From positions 106,322,279 to 106,386,278 of the forward strand of contig JAVIAB010000092.1 of NCBI GenBank assembly GCA_032433765.1: DNA of 64,000 nt, read 5' to 3'. Of this stretch, positions 10,861 to 20,535 are shown in pieces (the stretch's first letter is position 1; each line of letters opens with the position of its first letter). Made by a program: the position numbers and the translations under genes. The notes under the pieces are model-generated. The model had not been told where the DNA came from. It saw only the letters and a program-made list of their open reading frames with translations, and ran no database searches. Source of the stretch: Megaustenia siamemsis (Eukaryota; Mollusca; Gastropoda; Stylommatophora; Ariophantidae).

Positions 10861-11573
10861 CCTTTGGTGATCGGGTGAACGCAAGCAAGCAGCAAGAATC
10901 GTGTCTTCTCGACTAAAAGACGATTAGGTCCGTTTTCTCGACCACAGTCTCTTGCAATTCCATATTATTTTTTTTTTTTTTATTAAATGGGCAAAAAAAA
11001 AAAAAATATATAATAATATATTACAAATGTTATGTTAAAAATCTAATGTAAAAAAAAAAAAAAATAATCGTTTTCAATTTTGAGGTTCGGCAATTGATAG
11101 TTGAAAAAAAATAATAAATTGTCCCATAAACATAGGGAAATTAAAACATGACACACAATAGGCGCCCAGCTTAATTAATGTTGTCACATCTCTCTAAAGC
11201 TTAGGGATCCTAATGCCAAGACGATAAAGGAGGAATAAAATGAGCTGACAATACATTTTTTTAAAATAGAGATACGAAAGAGGTTTTAGAATAGTGATCT
11301 AACCAGGACGAATAATAAAGTTTGCTACCAGTGTTTTTGCTTTGTTTTGTTTTGTTTCTTTTTACAAGCGAGAGAAGATTGAGGACAAAAGAGAAACTGC
11401 TGAAGCTAAATTGATTACACGCCGATCAATAACACTGCTTTAGAAATGTATAAATATCAGCGAAGATAACGGTTAGCAGTTGGCTGCTGAGAGATGTGAT
11501 AAACAAGTTGGTTTACGATGAGAATAATGGACACAATAGAGAATTTATAATAAGCCATATAAAAAAAAAGCAA
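10861..11573. other. AT-rich spacer with A and T homopolymers
   Basis: Several poly-A and poly-T tracts (near 10970-11000 and 11050-11065) and no supported feature. Confidence 0.4.
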
Positions 11574-11822
11574 AGTAAAGTACCCCCGTCACGCCAAGTG
11601 GCGTATAGGGAATATGGTGTTAGTGACCATACATTTTACAGACCCTCGGCACATGATTTTGGGGTAATGTGGTCGGTATTACGTCCGTGCCGCTTTACAT
11701 TCCCAGAAGAAAATCCAGTACCATTAAAGGCTGGGTGAACCTGGAAGCCGTCGGTTGGGATCGAACCCTACCTCTTGTCCTTTGTAGTCCAGTTCACTAA
11801 CCACTGAGCTATCGCGGCTCCC
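11574..11822 (-). mobile_element. Common tRNA-derived SINE, minus strand
   Basis: On the minus strand: head 'GGGAGCCGCGATAGCTCAGT' with box A, box B 'GGTTCGATCCC', then a conserved body with 'CGGCACGGACGTAATACCG', and a 3' end with the CGCCACTTGGCG hairpin before 'GGGGGTACTTTACTTT'. The 5-base CCATA at both edges is too short to prove a target duplication. Confidence 0.9.
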
Positions 11823-12175
11823 ATAAGACGTCGGCCTGTGGACAAGAAGGTCTGATGGTCGATCCCCACCACTAACGGTGGAAATTTGTCAAAAATCGAA
11901 ATCGTTTCGTGGTTTCTTCGTGCCTTTATCCTCCCCTGGTCTCTGGTTTGTGAGATCCAATGTTTAGCCCTCTCGGAAAACGATGAAAAACAGGAGGTCC
12001 CGTGTGCGCTAGGCGCGCGTTAAAGATCCCTTGGCAGTTAAAATCGGAAATAGAAACCAGAAACTTCCGGGCAAAAATTAGTAAGCAAATTCTACTCATT
12101 CAAGCTGAAGACAGATGTGTCGGGCCGAAAGGCTGACTTAATGCGTGAAAGTTAAGAAGAAGAAGAAGGAGCAGT
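11823..12175 (+). mobile_element. Second SINE-like element with GAAGAAG tail
   Basis: Abuts the previous SINE. It has a possible box B 'TGGTCGATCCCC', a middle with 'GCGCGCGTTAAAGATCCCTT' (a phrase I associate with repeated SINE-like DNA in molluscs), 'GGGCCGAAAGGC' near 12140 and a (GAA)n end. The weak box A makes the tRNA origin uncertain. Confidence 0.6.
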
Positions 12176-12281
12176 ATTGACAAAAGCATACCTATAGTAG
12201 TTGACTCTCAGAGGGGACTGCGAGATTTTGTTTCCAGGTTCACATTCTTTAATTCCTCGAAGCAGAACTACAGGATCAAAC

Positions 12282-13182
12282 ATGGCTGTGGATATGAAAT
12301 ATTATAGGAAAGTTGTGGATATTAAATATTATAGGAAAGTTGTGGATATTAAATATTGTAGCAAACTTGTGGATATTAAATATTGTAGCAAGTTGTGGAT
12401 ATTAAATATTATAGCAAAGTTGTGGATATTAAATATTATAGCAAAGTTGTGGATATTAAATATTGTAGCAAAGTTGTGGATATGAAATATTATAGCAAAG
12501 TTGTGGATATTAAATATTATAAGAAAGTTGTGGATATGAAATATTATAGCAAAGTTGTGGATATTAAATATTATAAGAAAGTTGTGGATATGAAATATTA
12601 TAGCAAAGTTGTGGATATTAAATATTATAGCAAAGTTGTGGATGTTAAATATTATAGGAAAGTTGTGAATATTAATATTATAGCAAAGTTGTGGATATAA
12701 ATATTATAGGAAAGTTGTGGATATTAAATATTATAGGAAAGTTGTGGATATTAAATATTAGAGCAAAGTTGTGGATATTAAATATTGTAGGAAAGTTGTG
12801 ATATTAAATATTGTAGGAAAGTTAAGGATATTAAATATTGTAGGAAAGTTGTGGATATTAAATATTGTATGAAAGTTGTGGATATTAAATATTGTAGGAA
12901 AGTTGAGGATATTAAATATTGTAGGAAAGTTTAGGATATTAAATATTGTAGGAAAGTTGTGGATATTAAATATTGTAGGAAAGTTGTGGATATTAAATAT
13001 TGTAGGAAAGTTGAGGATATTAAATATTTAATGAAAGTTGTGGATATTAAATATTGTATGAAAGTTGTGGATATTAAATATTGTAGGAAAGTTTAGGATA
13101 TTAAATATTGTAGGAAAGTTGTGGATATTAAATATTGTAGGAACGTTGTGGATATTAAATATTATAGGAAAGTTGTGGACAT
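12282..13182. repeat. 27-bp minisatellite, about 33 copies
   Basis: The unit is 'aaagttgtggatattaaata' plus 'ttgtagg'. The left third mixes 'attatagcaaag' and 'attataggaaag'; the right half is mostly 'attgtaggaaag'. Because 27 is a multiple of 3, it stays open in parts as a VDIKYYSKV repeat, but single-base indels break it, so I do not call it coding. Confidence 0.97.
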
Positions 13183-13203
13183 CGCTTAATTGATTAGGGA
13201 CCC

Positions 13204-13241
13204 GTCCAGCTTAGCTCCTGGCAGGGTCACCTAAGCTGGAC
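13204..13241. repeat. 11-bp perfect inverted repeat (hairpin)
   Basis: GTCCAGCTTAG at 13204-13214 and CTAAGCTGGAC at 13231-13241, with a 16-base loop, immediately right of the 27-bp array. Confidence 0.85.
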
Positions 13242-13429
13242 AGGTCCTTGGTAAAGGGTCTGACAAAGGAGCCAGGAGTAGATGGAACACTTTAAGTGAA
13301 GAGGCAGAACCTTCCGGCGAGTGGTACACGCTCTAGTCTGAAATCCACCCCTCTTCATGGATTAAATGTTTCTCTGTCTTTTATCCTCTTTCTATCCTCT
13401 ATCAAATAGGCAGGTGGTGCTCCAGAGCT

Positions 13430-13690
13430 CCGAAGACCAGACCAACTATGAGAGAGAAAACTCTACACAAAGCTCGAACAGATGGTGTTCGTATACCCGA
13501 GAGAGACGACCATCTAAGGGCAGAATTCCCCTACAGAAAAGACTATCTGCTGCCTTGCTGGAAGGTTGGGGACAATCAAAGGCTAATGAAAGCAAATCCT
13601 GAATAAAATGCTGACAGAAATCGGATGCACTGGGCCATTAGCACATAACATTGTACAACGTTCTAACATGTACTCAGTAAGAGTGGAAAC
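13430..13690 (+). mobile_element. Dispersed repeat, copy 2 (partner at 1.63-1.97 kb)
   Basis: The plus strand carries 'gaccatctaagggcagaatt', then 'cccctacagaaaagac' and 'ggggacaatcaaaggct', matching the minus strand of 1.63-1.96 kb base by base with indels. Frameshifts show it is not a working gene. Confidence 0.65.
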
Positions 13691-13845
13691 AATAATCTAC
13701 CAGAATACCACAGATAACAATAATATAAAATACCACAAACACAAACAATAATCTACCAGAATATCACTGACTTAAACATTAACTACCATAATATCATAAA
13801 CACAAACATTAATCTACAAGAATATCACAGACACAAACAATAATC
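13690..13845. repeat. Degenerate tandem repeat ('acaaacaataatctaccaga')
   Basis: Four or five imperfect units of roughly 35 bp combining 'cacaaacaataatctacc' and 'agaatatcac'. Directly left of a LINE tail, perhaps its target. Confidence 0.65.
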
Positions 13846-14060
13846 ATCATTGAGTGCCGTCTTTGCATCGATGGTTGGCTATCATGGAGCACCATTCCGT
13901 TCTGTCTCTTGCTTTGATGGTGCAGGTTGCCATAGGGTGACATGTCCATCTTTTGATGTTACTCGTCCATGTTAGTCTTGATCTGCCTCTTCCACTTTTA
14001 CCTTGTATTGTCTCTTCCAAGATTACTTTTAGTAGACTGCTGTGTCTTTTAACTCTCAGT
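13846..14060 (-). mobile_element. LINE 3' tail (family of 18.18 kb)
   Basis: Close DNA match to 18.18-18.38 kb ('ggttggctatcatggagc', 'ctctgtctcttgctttgatg'). On the minus strand it is the LINE C-terminus containing the W-R-S-M-V-A pattern, ending in ATGATGATT. Truncated on its 5' side near 14.06 kb. Confidence 0.8.
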
Positions 14061-14694
14061 ACGGAAGTTGTTTTTTTTTAAATCAATTTAGTGGTAGAGA
14101 TTTCAGAGACCAAATTGTTCATGTTTTTAAATATTAATCTGCATGTTTATATTTATTTAACACTTAACATATAATATATATTTTGTTATAATTAAACAAA
14201 GAATTATATTTCACCAACACCAGATGATACAAGACATAATAAAAAGAAAATGGTTTGATTACAGTTTGCACCAATCTACTTGTGATTGGCGCACTGCGCG
14301 GCGAAACGTGCGGAAAGAGTTAACATGCCCAAAATCTCATTTATCTTGTTTGAATTGTGTTTCGTAATTCTCTTTTCATTTTTAATTGTTTTAAGACTTC
14401 ATCATTTCTTTTTTCTTTATTTCCATCCAATTCTTCATATTCTTCTATAAATCCACATCGAATCCACACAACAATAATCTGTCGACGTGTGTGCCTTATA
14501 ACATTCTGATTATTTCTAGGGGCTTTACTTTGTCAATTTGTTCAAATACTTAGCTACAATAATAACTTTGGATGAAAAATCCATTTCCGAGAGTGGATGC
14601 ATTATAATCCAGCCAAATATAATTTATAATAAAATTAAGAACATCAGGAGCAACCTGTGTAAATAGTAGTAAGAAAAAGAATCCTCCAATGTTG
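14061..14694. other. AT-rich spacer
   Basis: No supported gene. A 'GGCGAAACGTGCGG' near 14299 resembles the CGAAACG motif set but lacks a clear hammerhead core. Confidence 0.35.
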
Positions 14695-15125
14695 CTTAGA
14701 GATAATCCTTATATGTAGAAGTGAATCATGGACGATCAGTGAACAAACAAGAAATTGTTTGCAGACCACAAAAAAACGTGGTTTTGAAGGAAAATGTAGA
14801 GTATACCATAAAGAGCCAAAATAGAGTAGTAAGGAGGTCCTGAAATATGCTAGAACACAAAGAAATCTTTTGAAATTCTACTTGATAAAATAAACAACTA
14901 ATTTTCTTTGGACATGTGAAGCAATGAGGATAAATGACAAATGTTGCGATAACAAGAAACACTTGGAGAAGGTGGGTGTAGAGGCGAGAAAGAAGACCAG
15001 AGAGTATGCTTGACACTTCACAAAATGAAATCAGCAGTACAATTGATCAGGAGTATCGGCATAAAATAGAGACGAGATACATGTTAGTCAACGCCCGGAC
15101 ATTTGCACCCGATAATGATGAGTGA
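14695..15125 (+). mobile_element. Decayed LINE C-terminal region
   Basis: Across many frameshifts the plus strand keeps the order of a LINE end: 'SESWTISEQTR', 'EVLKYARTQRNLLK', a 'FFGHV'-like block near 14910, 'RRWV..RRERRPESM' and an end like 'SQRPD'. It finishes in ATAATGATGAG. Old copy. Confidence 0.6.
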
Positions 15126-15209
15126 TGTGGCCGGTTGCACGGGTTCACTATTTTCTCCTGGGGTCAGCTGAAAAGGTAAAATCTTGTCCATCCCATGCGT
15201 ACTACTGGA

Positions 15210-15905
15210 CTAGGTCTTCTGTATCCACCTCCACTACTGGACTAGGTCTTCTGTACTCCACCTCCACTACTGGACTAGGTCTTCTGTATTCCACCTCCAC
15301 TACTGGACTAGGTCTTCTGTACTCCACCTCCACTACTGGACTAGGTCTTCTGTATTCCACCTCCACTACTGGACTAGGTCTTCTGTACTCCACCTCCACT
15401 ACTGGACTAGGTCTTCTGTATTCCACCTCCACTACTGGACTAGGTCTTCTGTACTCCACCTCCACTACTGGACTAGGTCTTCTGTATTCCACCTCCACTA
15501 CTGGACTAGGTCTTCTGTACTCCACCTCCACTACTGGACTAGGTCTTCTGTATTCCACCTCTACTACTGGACTAGGTCTTCTGTACTCCACCTCCACTAC
15601 TGGACTAGGTCTTCTGTATTCCACCTCCACTACTGGACTAGGTCTTCTGTATTCCACCTCCACTACTGGACTAGGTCTTCTGTACTCCACCTCCACTACT
15701 GGACTAGGTCTTCTGTATTCCACCTCCACTACTGGACTAGGTCTTCTGTACTCCACCTCCACTACTGGACTAGGTCTTCTGTATTCCACCTCCACTACTG
15801 GACTAGGTCTTCTGTACTCCACCTCCACCACTGGACTAGGTCTTCTGTACTCCACCTTCACTACTGGACTAGGTCTTCTGTACTCCACCTCCACTACTGG
15901 ACTCC
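15210..15905. repeat. 33-bp minisatellite with 66-bp higher-order period
   Basis: About 21 units of 33 bp ('ccactactggactaggtctt' plus 'ctgtaytccacct'). The variable base alternates C, T, C, T in most successive units, so the array grew as a 66-bp dimer. It is open on both strands because 33 is a multiple of 3; I do not believe it codes for protein. A tRNA-like head adjoins its right end. Confidence 0.98.
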
Positions 15906-15975
15906 CCGGAATCGAACACTTGTCCATCTAACTGGAAAACGACATACCCAATCCACTTGACCACTACCCTCTTAA
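15900..15975 (-). mobile_element. tRNA-like SINE head adjoining the 33-bp array
   Basis: Minus strand: box A-like 'TAGTGGTCAAGTGGATTGGG' and box B 'GTTCGATTCC', about 40 bases apart, then straight into 'GGGGAGTCCAGTAGTGGAGG', the start of the minisatellite unit. The array thus seems to have grown from the body of this SINE (inference). Confidence 0.6.
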
Positions 15976-16224
15976 CTATACGATTTCTTACACCATCATC
16001 TAGTTTGTACCTGTCATCACGTGACTCCCATGACAGATACTCTAAAGTTGTCTCTGTCCTGCACGAGATTCCAGCTGCTGCAAACACTTACAACCAACTC
16101 GTCTGTGGTATCTTATATCCATCTTCTTTTGGTTACTTCTATCCTTTGAACTTCAAGGCGACCTCACCACAGGGACCTTGCCACTCATTCATATGTGATC
16201 TTGTAATTGTCTTGTACATGTTTG

Positions 16225-16330
16225 TTGCCCTCTTCCACTGATGAAAACCTGTGGCCGAAACGCTTCGTTTATTCATTCTGTCCTCCATTAGTAAAGCTGT
16301 TAAATACAATTTCATGTTTATGTGTTTCCA
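16225..16330 (+). mobile_element. Hammerhead-core-like motif, third site
   Basis: A perfect CTGATGA at 16238-16244, 10 bases of weak stem, then CCGAAACGC at 16255. Downstream 'tccattagtaaagctgttaa' resembles the other Penelope-type remnants. Stem II pairs poorly, so activity is doubtful. Confidence 0.4.
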
Positions 16331-16765
16331 TCTACTTAAAGTGTTTCTACTCCCTCATTTGCTTAGAACTATGCCTTCCATAATTATCTTTTCTTGGACA
16401 TTATGTCGTTTTACATGAACTAATCAATGGATCATCTTTGGTTTCGCTTGGTGTGCACTGACGATGGTCCTAACATCACCAAATATTTTTTTTAATTTTT
16501 CTTGTTCGTTATGTTCTTTATCAGCGAGTGTTGAAATATATGGATGATTGCTGGGAAAGAAACTTGAAAAGTGTGACATCAGATCGGAGCACATGGAGAA
16601 AAAAAAAAATAACGGCGGAGCAACATTCGAGGAAGTTATGTGAAAATTAGAAGACAGGAGATGTGGACGGGCACTACACGTGCGTCTTGTTTATTCTGCT
16701 GTCGCATCTGTCTATCCAAATTTGGCAGATTTTAGCCACGAGAGAAGCTGCTCAGTAAAACTAAT
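16331..16765. other. No gene recognised
   Basis: Mixed AT-rich DNA between a Penelope-like remnant and a SINE, with no repeat or coding signal I can name. Confidence 0.35.
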
Positions 16766-17016
16766 GGGAGCCGCGATAGTTTAGTTTTTAGTGAACTGGA
16801 TTACTAAGGGCAAGAGGTGCGGTTCGATCCCAATCGACGGCCTCCAAGTTCACCCAGCCTTAAATGGGTACCGGATTTGTTATGGGAAAGTAAAGCAGCA
16901 CTGGGGTAAAAACCGACCACATTACCCAAAAATCATATGCCGAAGGTCTGTAAAAATTATGGTCACTAACACCATATTCCCTATATGCTTCTTGGCGTGG
17001 CGGGGCACTTTACTTA
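16766..17016 (+). mobile_element. Common tRNA-derived SINE, plus strand
   Basis: Full layout from 'GGGAGCCGCGATAGTTTAGT' through box B 'GGTTCGATCCC' to the hairpin region and 'CTTTACTTA'. Box A and the hairpin have mutated, so it is older than the 52-54 kb copies. No clear target duplication. Confidence 0.9.
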
Positions 17017-17049
17017 CCTACATTATTGATTAATCATTTTTGCTTGCTA

Positions 17050-17052
<3 letters not shown>

Positions 17053-17097
<45 letters not shown>
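17053..17097. repeat. (TA)n microsatellite
   Basis: About 21 TA dinucleotides followed by a T run. Confidence 0.97.
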
Positions 17098-17099
<2 letters not shown>

Positions 17100-18177
17100 T
17101 TTTGGGCTGGAATCTTCGCTTCTTGGCAAATTGATACGTTTGTTTCATACAAATGGTACAGACACAATATAATTGCTGTAGTGTTGTCATCTTCTTCAAC
17201 TGAAAAGACGACATAGATTTGTAAAGTTGTTTAATTAAGATTTCATCTCGAAAATCACCATTAATCTGCAAGTATTTGGAGTTTGTGTCTGCTTCTATGG
17301 AGATGTGTTCTGTTCAGCTTCATACTATGTCTTCCAGATTAGTCATAGAAAACTGTATAGAGCTTAACAATAGGATGTTTAGCACAAAGAACCCCGACGA
17401 GCAAATGTTCATCCTAGCTTTTTAATACTCGGTCATGACTCATGTTTAGAAATTAAATTGTAATCTGAAGTAGTATTAGAACATTCGCCAGCATGTAGAA
17501 CTAGAAGTATTAGCATACACATGCAAATTTGCATAAAATAGAGTCAAACATTTCAGGTTTTGATAACATCTGGTGAGAAATTCTCTTTGCATCATAATAC
17601 AGATTGCTTATGGACTTAATGAAATAATAGAGACGAATAGTAATGCTTTTAGCTTATATTTGATCAAAATATTATGATTCATTTTGCAATTTAAGAATTA
17701 AAACAAATTCAGTCCAGATAGTCTACACTCAGCTATTGTTGTAATTTTCCTACATATGAAAAAATAATAAAGGATCATGCCAAATATTCATAAATATTGT
17801 TTTAATGTGTTGATCCGAGTGACCGACCGTGTAAAATGATTAACTTCTTATCATACTTAGGAGAAAGTTAATGATGATTAGTAATACTTTCCGGTGTCTG
17901 CATATGCAAACGATTAAAAAGTTAGAATGTTAATACCTTCTTTTTCATCCAATAACCCCGGGTGTCATGGGGGCACAGACAGATTTCGTCAACCTTCTCC
18001 ATTTTTCAATTTTCTGACATTTTTAAAGGACTGCAAAAACATGTCCATTCTTTGCTGTTATCTTCACATCTCTTTCTCTGCCTACCATTACTTCTCTTTC
18101 ACGGTTTTCTTGTTTCTTGTAGAATGGTCTTTTCTATGCCAACTGTGTTTGTTTTGCAAGAGGTGCTGTAGCTTTGG
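17098..18177. other. AT-rich spacer without a gene
   Basis: Short frames only, with T-rich stretches. The frames near 17.93-18.17 kb overlap the antisense of a LINE tail and have no domain. Confidence 0.4.
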
Positions 18178-18415
18178 CTCATCATCATTGGGTGCCATCT
18201 CCGCAACAAAGGTTGGCTACCATGGAGCGCCATTCTGCTCTGTCTCTTGCTTTGATGGTGCAGGTTGTCATGGGCTGATCTGTCCATCTTTTGATGTTGC
18301 TCGTCCATATTAGTCTTGGTCTGCCTCTGCTTCTTTTACCTTGTATTTTCCCCTCCAAAATTACTTTTAGTAGGCTGTTGTGTCTTTTAATATGGCCCAA
18401 ATATCGCATTAGTTT
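18178..18415 (-). mobile_element. LINE C-terminus and ATGATG tail
   Basis: An open minus frame of 74 residues has the standard LINE thumb/tail pattern: 'RYLGHIKRHNSLLKVILEG', 'KRSRGRPRLIW', then 'DRAEWRSMVANLC'. It ends in ATGATGATG. The same family gave the copy at 13.85 kb. Confidence 0.9.
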
Positions 18416-19169
18416 GGACTACTCTAGCAAATATTTCAGGTTTTGAGCCTTCATTGCTGACATCTCATCCTAAAATTTAAATTTGTCAACGGTTTATAGA
18501 TCTTATCCATTAATTTTTATTTTTGCAAAAATACCCCAGGGTTTTTAGGCACCAGTTTTGTTTGTTTCGTCATTATTCAACTATAAAAACTAGAAACATT
18601 ATATGAGTAAAATGACAAGCTGTTACTCTTTTTTAGGGTACTGTTCTGCTAATAACATTTCATAGTGTGGTAGCAGGTGGCCTTGTGTTGAGAAAGGAGA
18701 GCCACCTAATCCTAGGTAATCCTAGCGATAAACGAAATAAAAGACTGGGAATATATAAATAAATATATACAGAATGGATATTTTGAAAACCCATCGTTTC
18801 GGTTGCACAACGTTGGCCTTGTTCTGACAGAACATTGCAATGCCATTGGATATCATAGAGCACATTTTTTGTTTCAGCTGCAATTAAATTATTTAAATAC
18901 ACACGAAGACAATATATAATGTACAAAAAAGTATATATATAAGGGTACACATAATATTACATAACATAACGTAATGCAACGTAACTTGGTTTTATGTAAA
19001 ACTAATAAAATAGTTTTTAAAAAACTCGCAGTTTTCGTACAAAGGAAATACAAAAACGGTTTTCAGATATAACTGTATTTATGAGTTTTCCAATAAATAA
19101 TGCGATTATTAACGGTAACGCACAATTGTATGTTAGTCAACACATTAAAGAGATATTTGACAAAAGAAG
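18416..19169. other. Spacer with one minus-strand CCGAAACGATGG motif
   Basis: The minus strand near 18780-18840 reads 'CAACCGAAACGATGGG', preceded by 'CTGTCAGAACAAGGCC', the Penelope-type arrangement again. No coding sequence. Confidence 0.35.
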
Positions 19170-19560
19170 ATCATTCGAAACAGAATGAAAAATTCTTAAG
19201 ATGCCTCCGATAATGAATAAGAACAATAAAGACGTATTAGACAGTGAAAAGAACTGGCTTATAAGCATCTTGCATAGAAAATGACATTACTACTGTCACG
19301 TAAAGGACACAGTGATCTGAAAATAGCAATAATGAAAGGCATGGTTCCAGAAAGACGAAGCTGGAGCAGATCAAGAAGTATGTGGTTTCATATATGTTTC
19401 AAGACACCAAGAAACCTTGAACATGACAACAGAAGTGGGAGATCTAGCTAGAGGCAACGATTCCTTCAGACGGGCTGTGGTGAATTCAACGTTCTGCAAA
19501 TGACACACAACCCGATGGTGATGAAAGAGGCAGGAGTAGTGACTAGAAGTAACAAAATTA
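19170..19560 (+). mobile_element. Decayed LINE C-terminal region
   Basis: Across frameshifts I read 'LISILHRK', 'KAWFQKDEAGADQ' and 'TEVGDLARGNDSFRRAVVN', which follow the order of a LINE end (basic, FGHV, GR-rich, then R-x-x-W/F-R-x-x-V). Weak but consistent. Confidence 0.45.
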
Positions 19561-19617
19561 TAAATAGGACTTCAAGAGAAAAATCTACGTAGAAATATTT
19601 GGAACTCCTTACAGTTA

Positions 19618-19670
19618 AGTTTAGTTTAGTTTAGTTTAGTTTAGTTTAGTTTAGTTTAGTTTAGTTTAGT
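19618..19670. repeat. (TTTAG)n microsatellite
   Basis: About ten perfect TTTAG units. This is not the animal telomere motif TTAGGG. Confidence 0.95.
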
Positions 19671-20535
19671 CGACGGATTATCTTCATCGCTTATCGGACA
19701 CAAAGATCTCCTCCCCTCATGCCTCAGTGTGGAAACTAGCGACTCCAGTTCTGTTATAATTTGTATTGAAAATAACATAGAGCACACTGCTGCACACCCT
19801 GAAGAGGATTTTAACTAAGAAGTGCTTTTTCAACTGCACCAGCGAAGCAATGACTCCAAGAGTTGTACTTCCAATCTATACACTTATCGGGTTTGGAAAG
19901 ATGGAATTAACCATCCCATTCGTTCTTAAAAGCGTAAGTCTCGTTTAAGTAGGCTAAACATGACCACGCCATCTTGAAATCATAAGTTTTTTTTTTTTTA
20001 GAGAACACAAAATGGCAAGCCACATTTATTTATAGCTCTGTAATGCTTTAAATGGTTGTGGGCACAAGAGGATTTCTTATAACTCGTTACTATCAACATC
20101 AGGTGGCCTGGCTAGATCTCTTTTGACTGCAAGCCTGAACACCGCCCAGGTATAGAGTTCTGTCTATAGATAGCGATGACCTGAATATTTCTGTTTGTGT
20201 TGCTTGCCGTGGCCAGCGTACACTATATTAAGTTTTTGATGTCGTGATATCATGTCTCTAGGTGGTCCCTTGTCTATTTTACAGGAACTGCGTTTTCTAA
20301 CATTAATCTTTCAAGACCATTATGGCATCTAATATGGTCGCAATACGTGGGTTTTCTTTGCTAATTATACTTCTTAGTTTGCGCTCATGTCCATAATTTC
20401 AATTTAGATACTATTGTTGGTTATCTAGTCTGCCCCGGATACTTGGAGAATTCTGCTGCAGTACTTAATTTTAAATAATGATTTGTTTTGTTGCAGCTGT
20501 TCGAAGCATCCCGGTTTTGCATGCTAAAGAAATAT
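19671..20535. other. No gene recognised
   Basis: Unique-looking DNA leading to the large purine-rich array. No feature could be supported. Confidence 0.35.

Noticed and set aside
12201..12700. VDIKYYSKV repeat protein
   Set aside because: The 27-bp minisatellite is read in several frames, and indels stop it; no non-repeat coding part adjoins it.
15122..15931. Repetitive 269-codon plus frame and 241-codon minus frame
   Set aside because: Both are open only because the minisatellite period is 33 bp, a multiple of 3.
19618..19670. Internal telomere repeat
   Set aside because: The motif is TTTAG, not TTAGGG, and it is only about 50 bp.
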